A DNA stretch of 64,000 bases from Marinobacter sp. LQ44. Lineage in GTDB: Bacteria > Pseudomonadota > Gammaproteobacteria > Pseudomonadales > Oleiphilaceae. The notes under the pieces were generated by a model, which did not search any database, was not told the DNA's origin, and was given only the letters and a program-made list of their open reading frames with translations. The position numbers and the translations under genes were made by a program. Location: positions 1,116,001 to 1,180,000 of the forward strand of contig NZ_CP014754.1 of the NCBI RefSeq assembly GCF_001447155.2, given 5' to 3'. Below, one piece after another: positions 10,313-19,389 of this stretch (positions are counted from its first letter, which is position 1; every line of letters begins with the position of its first letter).

Positions 10313-11950
10313 ATGAACGTTTTAAACAATCTGGGGTTGCGCACCAAGATCGCCTTACCCTTCTTCATTACCTCTCTTGCTTTGGTTGTCGCTGGTGGGT
10401 TCGGTATGCTGACTGCCAAACACCTGGTGGAAAGCACTGAAGATATTGCCGTCACCTTCCTGCCCTCCGTTGCCGAAATCCTCAACGGTGACCGTGACCT
10501 GTATCAGGCCCTGGTTGCCCAGATGATGGTGGTCGACCAGACCCTGAACGGAGAAGATACAACTGACGCCGTCGCCGATTTTGAGGAGAACGTCGAACAG
10601 GCCCGCCGACGTTATACTGACAGTGTGGCGCGGCTCCGGGGCACGGGGATCAGCTCGGTGACCGGGGGCTTTGACCAGGCCTTTGACCAATGGGAACGCT
10701 CCGCGCGCCAGGTTCTGGCACTGGCAGAGCGGGGGGGCGGAGCACGGGCCAGAAACCTTGCTGCCACAGAAACCATCGGGCTATTCCAACAACTCCGAGC
10801 CTTCTACGACCGGGCCGAGGGCCATGCAGAGGAACGGGCCCAGAGTCGCTATGCCGAAGCCCGCGCCGAAGGCACTTCCAGCACCGTAACCATTACCGTT
10901 ATCACGGTCGCGGCCATCGTTATCAGTATTGCCCTGTTCCTGATTTTCCTGAGACTGATCATCCGATCCATTCAGGCCCTGCGCAGCCAGCTCGATAACA
11001 TTGCCCAGGGTGAAGGCGACCTGACCCAACGAATACCGGTGGCCGTGGAGGACGATCTGGGGCAACTGGCCAGGAGTTTCAATCAGGTACTGGAGAACCT
11101 TCAGGGCATGATCGGCTCAATACAGACCCTGAGCCGGGATCTGGGCCAAGGCGCCACTGAACTGGCGTCTGCTGCGAGGGACAACAACGAGGGCGTTACC
11201 CGCCAGACCGATTCGATTTCCATGGTGGCAACGGCCATCAATGAGATGCAAAGCGCGATCGAAGAAGTTGCCGGGAATGCCTCAAGGGCGGCCGAGATCA
11301 CCCGGGAAGCAGACCTCAAGGGGCAGAACAGTGCCGAAATCATCCGGAATTCATCCAGGCAGGTGCACCGGTTGGCGGCCCAGATATCCAAGGCGGTTGG
11401 TGTGATCCGTAAGCTGTCTGATGACTCTGACAACATTACCTCGGTTCTGGACGTGATTCGCGGTATCGCCGAACAAACCAACCTGCTGGCCCTCAACGCC
11501 GCCATTGAAGCCGCAAGAGCCGGTGAACAAGGCCGGGGCTTTGCAGTTGTGGCGGATGAGGTGCGAACGCTCGCCCAACGTACCCAACAGTCCACCGAGG
11601 ACATTCAGACCATGATCACAGCTCTGCAGACTGGCGTTTCGGATGTGGTCAGTGTGATGGAAACCGGCAGTAAAGAGGCGGCGGAGACAGAGAAACTGGC
11701 CACCGAGGCCGAGCAGGAACTGCAAGCCATTCTGGAGGCCATCTCAAATATCACCGATGTAAACACCAGCGTGGCGTCGGCCACCGAGGAACAAACCCAG
11801 GTTGTTGACGAAATCAATCGCAGCATTACCGACATTAACGACCTGGCCGCGGCCAGCGCTGAGCGCTCTCGTGCCATCGATGGGATTAGCAAGTCCCTTG
11901 CGGGATATGCTTCAGAACTGGAGCAACAGACAGGCAGGTTCCGGGTTTAA
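10313..11950 (+). CDS. Methyl-accepting chemotaxis protein
   Basis: A 545-residue transmembrane chemoreceptor. TM1 spans about residues 13-35, a four-helix-bundle-type periplasmic region about 36-190, TM2 about 194-217 and HAMP about 218-270. The cytoplasmic signalling hairpin follows, with the strongly conserved tip [19 protein letters not shown] near residue 386. It should relay a periplasmic signal to CheA/CheW. The ligand cannot be read from the sequence, and no C-terminal CheR-binding pentapeptide is visible. GGAGG lies shortly before the ATG. It is a single gene facing the yceI operon. Confidence 0.93.
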   Translation: MNVLNNLGLRTKIALPFFITSLALVVAGGFGMLTAKHLVESTEDIAVTFLPSVAEILNGDRDLYQALVAQMMVVDQTLNGEDTTDAVADFEENVEQARRRYTDSVARLRGTGISSVTGGFDQAFDQWERSARQVLALAERGGGARARNLAATETIGLFQQLRAFYDRAEGHAEERAQSRYAEARAEGTSSTVTITVITVAAIVISIALFLIFLRLIIRSIQALRSQLDNIAQGEGDLTQRIPVAVEDDLGQLARSFNQVLENLQGMIGSIQTLSRDLGQGATELASAARDNNEGVTRQTDSISMVATAINEMQSAIEEVAGNASRAAEITREADLKGQNSAEIIRNSSRQVHRLAAQISKAVGVIRKLSDDSDNITSVLDVIRGIAEQTNLLALNAAIEAARAGEQGRGFAVVADEVRTLAQRTQQSTEDIQTMITALQTGVSDVVSVMETGSKEAAETEKLATEAEQELQAILEAISNITDVNTSVASATEEQTQVVDEINRSITDINDLAAASAERSRAIDGISKSLAGYASELEQQTGRFRV

Positions 11951-11962
11951 CCCCGGAACCTG
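11935..11962. terminator. Hairpin at the 3' end of the chemoreceptor gene
   Basis: An 11-bp stem (11935-11945 and 11952-11962) around a loop that contains the TAA stop of the chemoreceptor gene. It has no T-run, so it may be an RNA 3'-end stabiliser rather than a classical terminator. Confidence 0.5.
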
Positions 11963-11983
11963 AGGCAGAGGTTTCAATCAGGA

Positions 11984-12565
11984 TTACTGACGAATGCCTT
12001 CGATGGAGATCTTGATTTCAACGGTTTCGGAGGCTTCACCCAGATCCATCGGAATACCGAAATCCTTCAGACGAAATTCAGTCTCGGCCTCAAAGCCCAT
12101 ACGGTAGCCGCCCCAGGGATCTTCACCGTGGCCCAGCATTTCGGCTTCCAGAGTGATCTCACGGGTCACGCCGCGCAGGGTGAAGTCGCCGATGATATCA
12201 GCTTCGCCGTCGCCATCTACCTCAATCCGCTTACTGGTAAAGGTCGCCTCCGGGAACTCGCTGACATACAGGAAGTCTTCGCTTCGCAGGTGCTTGTCGC
12301 GCTCGGCGTGGTTGGAGTCCACACTGGCGGTGTCGATTGTAACGGTGACCGTGCTGTTCTCCGGGTTCTCGGCGTCGTAGACAAATTCGCCGTCGAAGTC
12401 GTTGAACCGGCCATACAGCCAGCTGTAGCCAAGATGGGAAATCTTGAAGGTGATGAACTGGTGGGCGCCCTCTTTATCAAAGGCATAGGTGCCGCTGTGT
12501 TCGCTGGCATTGGCAGTGCCAATCAGTGCCACGGAAACGGCGGATGCAAGCAAGAGTTTTTTCAT
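11984..12565 (-). CDS. yceI: YceI family periplasmic lipocalin-like protein
   Basis: A 193-residue secreted protein. A signal peptide ends near TANA-SEH (about residue 20). The remainder is the YceI barrel: YAFDKEGAHQFITFKISHLG near the start, then alternating strands to the end. YceI proteins bind polyprenyl-type isoprenoid lipids such as long quinone chains in the periplasm and are often paired with cytochrome b561. Here the b561 gene lies 51 bp upstream on the same strand, so the two probably form an operon. The exact ligand is unknown. Confidence 0.9.
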   Translation of the reverse strand: MKKLLLASAVSVALIGTANASEHSGTYAFDKEGAHQFITFKISHLGYSWLYGRFNDFDGEFVYDAENPENSTVTVTIDTASVDSNHAERDKHLRSEDFLYVSEFPEATFTSKRIEVDGDGEADIIGDFTLRGVTREITLEAEMLGHGEDPWGGYRMGFEAETEFRLKDFGIPMDLGEASETVEIKISIEGIRQ

Positions 12566-12616
12566 GGTCTTCTCCCTTAGTGAGTCACGGTTATCGCTTC
12601 GGTCTTCAGATCTGAG

Positions 12617-13165
12617 TCAACTGCGGCCAAGCATGCGGATGAGCGTGGCATCCCGATCAATAAAGTGGTGTTTCAAGGCCGCCAGGGCATGCAGCCCGGC
12701 CAGCCCGACCAGTGCCCAGGTGCTCCAGTAATGGACCGCACCCGCGGTGTCCTCCATCCCCTTTATCCGGCCGGTGACTGAAGGCACCTCAAACCAGCCA
12801 AACACGCTGATGGACGAGCCATCGGCCGTGGTGATCAGGTATCCACTGATCATCGCTAAGAACAGCAGCAGATAGAGCAATCCATGGGCCCCATGGGCGG
12901 CAATCACTTCCCACCGTTGGTGTTCAGGTAGTGGCTCGGGAGGCGGAGTCACAAATCGCCACAACAACCTCGCAACTACCACTATGAACAGCAGGATGCC
13001 AATGCTCCGGTGAATGTGTGGCCCCTGTCGATACCAGGGGTCGTAATAAGACAGATCCACCATCCACCAGCCGAGCCCGAACAGGCCGATGACCGCCTGC
13101 GCCACCAGCCAGTGCAAACTGACGGCGATCAGACCGTAGGCTGTGTTGGTATTTCGTAATTTCAT
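12617..13165 (-). CDS. Cytochrome b561
   Basis: A 182-residue four-helix inner-membrane diheme cytochrome of the CybB family. Candidate heme histidines sit in SLHWLV (about residue 18), HIHRS, AHGAHG and the C-terminal ALKHH. It probably moves electrons between the quinone pool and a periplasmic partner. YceI follows 51 bp downstream, a pairing seen in many proteobacteria. The CDS ends (12617) shortly before yceI begins. Confidence 0.9.
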   Translation of the reverse strand: MKLRNTNTAYGLIAVSLHWLVAQAVIGLFGLGWWMVDLSYYDPWYRQGPHIHRSIGILLFIVVVARLLWRFVTPPPEPLPEHQRWEVIAAHGAHGLLYLLLFLAMISGYLITTADGSSISVFGWFEVPSVTGRIKGMEDTAGAVHYWSTWALVGLAGLHALAALKHHFIDRDATLIRMLGRS

Positions 13166-13435
13166 GATTTGGGAAATCCTCCATCCCTGGACTACGCCAA
13201 CCTATGCGCCTTATACATTAAGGTTAGTCTAGGCCCCGAACTCCAGGGTGAAAATCAAAATATTCTGCCGGGATACATCAAATTATCTGATCAAGTCTTT
13301 GGCGGACACCGGGCTGGCATTGGCCACTTTGGTCGAATACGGGTTCTACGGATTGTGCAAATTCACAGCAAAGCTAAACTTCTCACATACTTTAATTCGC
13401 CCCGTCCGGGGCCTCAGTGACCGAGAGGAAACGAC
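13166..13435. other. Intergenic stretch with a GC hairpin, no recognised gene
   Basis: Together with the next entries this is a stretch of about 600 bp without a conventional gene. It should contain the promoter of the cytochrome b561 operon. A 6-bp GC stem (13399-13404 and 13407-13412) stands 24 bases before the tiny ORF at 13436. Overlapping ORFs of 72-83 codons in this stretch do not resemble any protein I know. Confidence 0.4.
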
Positions 13436-13483
13436 ATGGAACTGGAATTCGACGAATCCGTTGTAGTACCTAGCAACAATTAA
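13436..13483 (+). CDS. Possible 15-codon peptide ORF
   Basis: ATG to TAA encodes MELEFDESVVVPSNN. A good purine-rich ribosome-binding site (GAGAGGAA) ends about six bases before the ATG. A GC hairpin lies upstream (13399-13412) and a strong hairpin 13 bases downstream (13497-13520). The peptide is acidic and has no membrane segment. It could be a translated small protein, a leader peptide, or part of a small RNA. I recognise no family. The case rests only on the arrangement of signals. Confidence 0.3.
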   Translation: MELEFDESVVVPSNN

Positions 13484-13496
13484 TCTGCCCCATTCT

Positions 13497-13520
13497 GAAT
13501 CCCCGGCCTGCCGGGGATTC
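13497..13520 (+). terminator. Strong hairpin after the tiny ORF
   Basis: An 11-bp perfect inverted repeat (13497-13507 and 13510-13520) with a 2-nt spacer, so a 10-bp stem with a tetraloop. There is no T-run. It could be the 3' end of a short transcript covering 13436-13483. Confidence 0.5.
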
Positions 13521-13762
13521 TGCTCTCCAAAGCCCCGCCCCGAATTCACCACACCAACACAAAGTCACAAACTGTTTCGAGTTTTACCGGTTAAACAGTG
13601 GTAATGATTCTTGTTTTTTGGCAATCTGCGCTTTAGCTAAACAGTTAACGCCTTGAAATACAGGCAAACGTGCCAGGGATGTGGGCACTCTGGCTAACAG
13701 TTCAGTGGTCAGCATCGCAACTGCTGCTCCTGATGCGTTCGTTAAACGGTTCAGACTCGCCT

Positions 13763-15046
13763 ATGTCCCATAGCCTTACCGATATCCTGCCAGCGCCAGA
13801 ACTGGACCTGCTCTCCCCCATGCTCACCCAGCAAGGAGATACCTGGACAGCCGAGTTCAGAGGGCTGAAGCTCAGAACCGCCCTGCAACCGATCTACAGC
13901 ATCTCCCACAAACGGACCGTTGGTTATGAGGCCTTGATCCGGGCATTCGACAATGACAACGCCGCTGTACTACCCAATCACCTATTTGAACTTCCGGACA
14001 CCGAAGCAGAAAATTTGTTGCTTGACCGGCTGTGTCGATACCTGCACATCCGTAACTACAGCGGCATAAAAGATCAACTGAACTGGCTGTTCCTGAACGT
14101 ATCGCCCCGGGTGGTGACCAGTGGCAGCCAGTCTGATTCATTCTTTGGGTCACTTTTGAAGAAAACCGGGCTACCACCCCATCGAATTGTGATGGAGATT
14201 GTTGAGCAGCCCACAGACGATGCTGAAAGACTGAAAGATACCGTCGCCTACTACCGGAAACTTGGCTGCCTCACCGCCATTGATGATTTTGGCGCCGGCC
14301 ACTCGAATTTCGAGCGAATCTGGAACCTGTCGCCGGATATCGTCAAACTGGATCGTACACTGCTCACTCGCGCCACTGACGATCACCGGGCAAGGCAGAT
14401 TCTGAATGGCATGGTGTCACTGCTTCACCAGTCGGGATGCCTGGTACTACTGGAAGGCGTGGAAACCCGTGATCAGGCCATGATAGCCATCGATGCTGGC
14501 GTGGACTTTGTACAGGGATTCTATTTCCGGCGCCCTTGCCTTGAGCTCGGGGAACTGCCCCACACGCCGGCAGACCTCGAAGAATTACTTCAGGAATACA
14601 AGAAGCGCAAACAGATCACCCAGGACCCCACGCAGCAACTGGTCAACTATTTCAACGGGCCGTTCCGGCGGGCCATTGAACGACTGCAGGACGGTAGCCT
14701 GATGTCACAGGCCTGCTTTGAACTTCTGAACCACCCCGCCGTATCCCGCTGCTATCTGGCGGATGACAAGGGCATCCAGATTGAAGACACCCTGGTCTCC
14801 GATTCCGCCATTGAGAAGCGGGACCCCCGTTTCCGGCCGCTGGAGAACACCACCAGCGCCGACTGGTTCCGCAAGCAGTACCTGCGCCAGGCACTGGCTC
14901 AGCCTGAGAACCTGCACGTTACGACGCCCTACCTGTGCGTAACCGGCGCCTACATGTGCGTCACTCTGTCACTGGCCTACCAGCATAAGGGCCGTCTGCA
15001 GGTTCTGTGCTGCGACATCCTTGCCAACCCCCATCAAACGCTGTAA
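13763..15046 (+). CDS. EAL-domain c-di-GMP phosphodiesterase with C-terminal sensor-like domain
   Basis: An EAL protein of 427 residues from the ATG at 13763. In-frame GTG and ATG codons upstream (13670, 13679, 13733) also lack convincing ribosome-binding sites, so the start is uncertain. The EAL core (about 35-275) keeps its catalytic signatures: YEALIRAF, DDFGAGHSN, VKLD and EGVE. It should therefore hydrolyse c-di-GMP, unlike the degenerate FimX in this window. The C-terminal 150 residues (TTSADWFRKQYL, then VTTPYLCVTGAYMCVT) look like a PDC/Cache-type sensory fold without membrane helices. It converges on the SLC13 permease and overlaps its 3' end by 13 bp. Confidence 0.87.
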   Translation: MSHSLTDILPAPELDLLSPMLTQQGDTWTAEFRGLKLRTALQPIYSISHKRTVGYEALIRAFDNDNAAVLPNHLFELPDTEAENLLLDRLCRYLHIRNYSGIKDQLNWLFLNVSPRVVTSGSQSDSFFGSLLKKTGLPPHRIVMEIVEQPTDDAERLKDTVAYYRKLGCLTAIDDFGAGHSNFERIWNLSPDIVKLDRTLLTRATDDHRARQILNGMVSLLHQSGCLVLLEGVETRDQAMIAIDAGVDFVQGFYFRRPCLELGELPHTPADLEELLQEYKKRKQITQDPTQQLVNYFNGPFRRAIERLQDGSLMSQACFELLNHPAVSRCYLADDKGIQIEDTLVSDSAIEKRDPRFRPLENTTSADWFRKQYLRQALAQPENLHVTTPYLCVTGAYMCVTLSLAYQHKGRLQVLCCDILANPHQTL

Positions 15047-16800
15047 ACCACAGAAATAACCCCCACAGTCACCAGCCCGATAAAGACATTCATCGGCAAG
15101 CCGACCCGGACAAAATCGCTGAAACGATAACCACCCGGCCCAAACACCATCATGTTGGTCTGGTAACCCAGCGGCGTTGCGAAGCTGGCGGAGGCGGCCA
15201 TCATCACAGCAATGATAAACGGCTCTGAATCCACACCCATCGCCGAGGTGAGCGACAGTACGACGGGAACGATCAGGACGGCCGCGGCGTTATTGGTGAT
15301 CACTTCCGTCAGCACCGATACCACCAGGTAAACCAGCAATAACGCCAGCAAGGTGTTCCCATCGCTCAGGCTAAACACCGCACCGGCCAAGTAACTCGCC
15401 GCGCCAGTCTGCTCCAGTGCGCCGCCCAGGGCAAAGGAAGCGGCGATGGTAAGAATCACAGGCACGTCCACCGCTTTCTGGGCCTGGCCGACCGAACAGC
15501 AGCCGGAAAGAATCATCATGAACGCTCCCACCAGGGCAGCATTGAGCATGGTCATGATCCCGCAGGCGGCAAGCCCGACCAGCACCAGCAGAATCCCCCA
15601 GGACAACCAGGCCCGGTCATGGCGCGGCGCTTCGGTCTCGAGGTCGTTGATCAGCAGGAAATCCTTGTTGTATCGCTGCCGGCTGACAAACGCAGGGCGC
15701 GCTTCCAGCAACAACACATCGCCGGGCTTCAGGCGAATATTACCCAGGTTACCCGGCACCCGTTCACCTCCCCGCGCAACCGCCAGCACCACGGCACCGT
15801 AGCGGTCCCGGAACCGGGCATCCCTGATGGTCTGGCCAAGCACATCTGACTGGGGCGACAACACGGCCTCCACCAAACGCCGTTCGGCGCGGTCCTTGCT
15901 GAGAGACGGCTCATCATCATGCACCGAAGGCACGATGCCGTTGATCCTCAACAGATCAGAAATTGCCTGGGTATCGCCGGCAAACACCAGGCGGTCACCG
16001 CCCCGAAGACGCTCTTCCGATGGCACCGCCGTCACCACGCTGCCATCCCGCTCAATTTCAACCAGGTAAAGTCGGTCCAGCTCCCTCAGCCCGGCCTCGC
16101 CTACGCTTTTGCCGACCAGCGGCCCCTCGAACGCGACCGCCACTTCCAGCGTAAACTCTTTAACCGAGCCGAACTTCTGCTGGTCTTTACGATCTGGCAG
16201 CATCCGCGGCAGTACCAGCAACATCACAGCAACCCCGATGATCGCTACCGGCAGCCCAACCTGGGTAATGGCGAAGATTGAAAAGCCTTCTTCACCGGTC
16301 AGCTGCTGGTACTGACCATTGACCACCAGGTTGGTACTGGTACCGATCAGGGTGAGCGTTCCGCCAAAAATGGCGGCATAGCTGAGGGGAATCATCAGCT
16401 TGGAAGGGGCAATACCAATCTTGCGCGACCAGGCATGAACGGCCGGAATCATGGTGGCAACCACCGGCGTATTATTAAGGAAGCCACTAAGTAACGTGAC
16501 TGGTAAGGCAATGCGGGCCTGGGCCCCGCGAACGGTTTTCGGGCTGCCCAGAATGTAGTGCACCAGGAGGTCGACACCCCCGGAATGGTGAACACCGGAG
16601 GCCACCACAAACAGAGCAACCACGGTGATCAGCCCCGGATTACTGAAGCCGGCAAGGGCCTGTTCCGGGCCGATGATACCGCTGGCACTCAGCACTACCA
16701 AGGCCGCCATCATCACCAGATGCGGCGCAAAGCGGCCAGAGCTCATCAGTAACAGGGCGGCACCCGCCAACCCAAGGGAAAACCATCCGTGCCAGTCCAT
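15034..16800 (-). CDS. SLC13/DASS family permease with central TrkA-C domains
   Basis: A 588-residue membrane transporter. A first block of helices (about 1-185) contains SGFLNNTPVVATMIPAV and IGTSTNLVVNG, typical of the divalent anion/Na+ symporter family. Residues about 205-375 form two soluble TrkA-C (RCK-C) domains, including LRGGDRLVFAG and LKPGDVLLLEA. A second membrane block ends with TNNAAAVLIVP and TPLGYQTN. This two-half architecture is common in bacterial permeases annotated for sulfate, dicarboxylates or unknown anions. The substrate cannot be assigned. The regulatory TrkA-C pair may sense a nucleotide or anion. Confidence 0.88.
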   Translation of the reverse strand: MDWHGWFSLGLAGAALLLMSSGRFAPHLVMMAALVVLSASGIIGPEQALAGFSNPGLITVVALFVVASGVHHSGGVDLLVHYILGSPKTVRGAQARIALPVTLLSGFLNNTPVVATMIPAVHAWSRKIGIAPSKLMIPLSYAAIFGGTLTLIGTSTNLVVNGQYQQLTGEEGFSIFAITQVGLPVAIIGVAVMLLVLPRMLPDRKDQQKFGSVKEFTLEVAVAFEGPLVGKSVGEAGLRELDRLYLVEIERDGSVVTAVPSEERLRGGDRLVFAGDTQAISDLLRINGIVPSVHDDEPSLSKDRAERRLVEAVLSPQSDVLGQTIRDARFRDRYGAVVLAVARGGERVPGNLGNIRLKPGDVLLLEARPAFVSRQRYNKDFLLINDLETEAPRHDRAWLSWGILLVLVGLAACGIMTMLNAALVGAFMMILSGCCSVGQAQKAVDVPVILTIAASFALGGALEQTGAASYLAGAVFSLSDGNTLLALLLVYLVVSVLTEVITNNAAAVLIVPVVLSLTSAMGVDSEPFIIAVMMAASASFATPLGYQTNMMVFGPGGYRFSDFVRVGLPMNVFIGLVTVGVISVVYSV

Positions 16801-16895
16801 AACTCGGTTATTCCGGTTAGAAAACTGGCAGGATAGCGGCCCTCATCAATTCTGAGAAAGAATAAGTAATGATTTTTATAGTACTTCAGAGAATA

Positions 16896-18791
16896 TCAAA
16901 CCGCGATATCCGCCATATTGCCGTAGGCTTCCAGCCAAACCCGACGGTCTGAAGCCCGCTTTTTGCCCAGCAACATGTCCATTCGCTCATCGGTGTCGTC
17001 ACCCTCTTCCAGGGTGAGCATCACCAGGCGGCGAGTGTCAGGCGCCATGGTGGTTTCACGCAATTGCAGGGGGTTCATCTCACCCAGGCCCTTGAAGCGG
17101 GTTACCTGAACCTTGCCCTTGCGCTTCTCAGCCGCCAGACGGTCGATAATGCCCTGCTTCTCGTGCTCATCCAGGGCATAGAAGGTTTCCTTGCCCAGAT
17201 CCACCCGGTACAGCGGCGGCATGGCGACAAATACGTGGCCAGCAGAAACCAGTGGACGGAAGTGCTTTACGAACAGCGCGCACAGCAAAGTGGCGATATG
17301 CAGGCCGTCGGAGTCGGCATCCGCCAGGATACAGATCTTGTTGTAGCGCAAACCGGTAAAATCCTCTGAGCCAGGATCAACACCGATGGCCACGGCAATG
17401 TCGTGGACTTCCTGAGAGGCGAGGATTTCACCGGAATCCACTTCCCAGGTATTCAGGATCTTGCCCCGCAGCGGCATCACCGCCTGGAATTCCCGGTCCC
17501 GGGCCTGCTTGGCGGAACCGCCAGCCGAATCACCCTCCACCAAAAACAGTTCTGAACGGGTGGTATCGGCACCGGAGCAATCAGCCAGTTTGCCGGGCAA
17601 CGCCGGGCCGGAGGTCACCTTTTTGCGGGCCACCTTCTTGCTCGCCCGCAGCCGGCGCTGGGCATTGCTGATAAACAGCTCAGCCAGTGCTTCAGCAATA
17701 TCGGTGTGCTGATTCAGCCACAGGCTGAAGGCGTCTTTCACCACGCCGGAGACAAACGCCGCTGCCTCACGGGACGACAGCCGCTCTTTGGTCTGGCCGG
17801 AGAACTGCGGCTCCTGCATCTTGAACGACAGCACATAGGCCACCCGCTCCCAGATATCCTCGGGCGACAGCTTGACCCCCCGGGGTAGCAGACTACGAAA
17901 CTCACAGAATTCCCGCATGGCTTCCAGCAGGCCGGTCCGCAAACCATTCACATGGGTACCGCCCTGGGCGGTGGGAATCAGGTTGACGTAGCTTTCCATG
18001 ACGGCATCGCCGCCCTCTGGCAGCCACTGGATGGCCCAATCCACCGCTTCCTTATTACCGGAGAAACTGCCGGTGAAGGGCTCAAGCGGCACGGCTTCGA
18101 TGTCTGCCAGGGCAGTACGCAGGTAGTCCCGCAAGCCGTCCTCATAGAACCATTCGTCTTTCTCGCCGGTTTTTTCCTGCAGAAATGTCACCGTCAGGCC
18201 CGGACACAACACCGCCTTGGCCCGCAGGTTATGCCGCAGACGGCTGACGGAGAAATTGGGGCTATCGAAGTATTTCGGATCGGGGGTGAACTTCAGGCGG
18301 GTACCGGTATTGCGCTTGCCGACGGTATCAATCACCTCCAGCTCGGATGCCTTGTCGCCGTTGGCGAAGGTCATCCGGTGAACCTGTCCATCCCTACGGA
18401 TGGTCACTTCCAGATGGGTAGACAGGGCGTTCACCACAGACACACCCACCCCGTGCAAGCCGCCGGAGAAGTTGTAGTTACCCTCGGAAAACTTACCACC
18501 GGCGTGCAGGCGGGAGAGGATCAACTCAACCCCCGGAACGCCCTCTTCCTTGTGAATATCGACGGGCATACCGCGGCCATCGTCTTCCACACTCAGCGAA
18601 TTGTCACTGTGCAGGATCACATCAATCCGGCGGGCATGGCCGGCCAGCGCCTCGTCCACACTGTTATCGATGACTTCCTGAGCCAGGTGGTTCGGCCTTG
18701 ATGTGTCCGTGTACATGCCTGGGCGTTTTCGCACCGGGTCAAGACCGCTCAGAACTTCAATGGCATCGGCGTTGTATTGTTGCTGGCTCAT
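16896..18791 (-). CDS. parE: DNA topoisomerase IV subunit B
   Basis: The ATPase subunit of topoisomerase IV. I start at the ATG at 18791 (631 residues, SQQQYNADAIEVL...), close to the Pseudomonas length. The in-frame TTG at 18812 would add seven residues. The GHKL ATPase motifs are present: DNSVDEALAGHA, DDGRGMPV and GLHGVGVSVVNALS. The TOPRIM domain follows with EGDSAGGSAKQARDR and DADSDGLHI. It pairs with ParC (7436-9742). The GGAG sequence about 13 bases upstream is distant for a ribosome-binding site. Confidence 0.96.
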   Translation of the reverse strand: MSQQQYNADAIEVLSGLDPVRKRPGMYTDTSRPNHLAQEVIDNSVDEALAGHARRIDVILHSDNSLSVEDDGRGMPVDIHKEEGVPGVELILSRLHAGGKFSEGNYNFSGGLHGVGVSVVNALSTHLEVTIRRDGQVHRMTFANGDKASELEVIDTVGKRNTGTRLKFTPDPKYFDSPNFSVSRLRHNLRAKAVLCPGLTVTFLQEKTGEKDEWFYEDGLRDYLRTALADIEAVPLEPFTGSFSGNKEAVDWAIQWLPEGGDAVMESYVNLIPTAQGGTHVNGLRTGLLEAMREFCEFRSLLPRGVKLSPEDIWERVAYVLSFKMQEPQFSGQTKERLSSREAAAFVSGVVKDAFSLWLNQHTDIAEALAELFISNAQRRLRASKKVARKKVTSGPALPGKLADCSGADTTRSELFLVEGDSAGGSAKQARDREFQAVMPLRGKILNTWEVDSGEILASQEVHDIAVAIGVDPGSEDFTGLRYNKICILADADSDGLHIATLLCALFVKHFRPLVSAGHVFVAMPPLYRVDLGKETFYALDEHEKQGIIDRLAAEKRKGKVQVTRFKGLGEMNPLQLRETTMAPDTRRLVMLTLEEGDDTDERMDMLLGKKRASDRRVWLEAYGNMADIAV

Positions 18792-18891
18792 AGTGACGGC
18801 ATGGCTCCGCAAGTGGTCGTTAAAACTGAGCCATAGCTTAGGGATTCGGGCTGAAAGATCAATGTTTGTTTTGTGGCTACGCCAAGTGGTT

Positions 18892-19389
18892 TCAGTTTCC
18901 GAGCTCTTTCAACAACGGCGTTTCAGACAACCCGGATACTTCCAGGCGCTGCCACTGCCTGTCCGCTACCGCAAGCACCGCACAGGGCGAGGTAATCACC
19001 TGCGCCACCATCATGTCCGGTGCGGGCGAATTGACCTTCATGGCCAGTTTCAGGGTTTTCCTGTCCGCCGTGGCAGACTCAAGCCCAACGCTATAACCGG
19101 CAGTAGGCTTCTGGCCCAGGGTGACAATCACCAGTGACTCTTTCTCAAGATTAACCTGGCGAATGATACCGGTTGCCATATTCTGCCCGCCAATATCCAG
19201 CAATGCCTCCAGTTCCGAACCGGTCCGCACGTGCGCGACGCCTGGTCCGGTCAGGCCACAATGGGCGGACTGGGTTACCTGGCGCACCTGGGGCTGCACG
19301 CCGGCGTTTTCACCGCCGGTGGCACTGCAAGCCGTTATCAGCGCCGCTGCCAGCGGCAAGGCAAACAGCCGGGGAATGCGATCTGTCAT
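18892..19389 (-). CDS. Lipoprotein with PrcB C-terminal domain
   Basis: A 165-residue predicted lipoprotein. The signal peptide ends in LITAC, so Cys21 would be lipidated. The second half resembles the PrcB_C domain: LGQKPTAGYSVGLES followed by APDMMVAQVITSPCAVLAV. PrcB is a component of the Treponema denticola dentilisin complex, where it works with a subtilisin-like lipoprotein protease. Here the ATG overlaps the stop of an S8 subtilase lipoprotein gene in a 4-bp ATGA junction, so the two should be made together. I infer that it stabilises, anchors or matures the protease. Confidence 0.8.
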   Translation of the reverse strand: MTDRIPRLFALPLAAALITACSATGGENAGVQPQVRQVTQSAHCGLTGPGVAHVRTGSELEALLDIGGQNMATGIIRQVNLEKESLVIVTLGQKPTAGYSVGLESATADRKTLKLAMKVNSPAPDMMVAQVITSPCAVLAVADRQWQRLEVSGLSETPLLKELGN

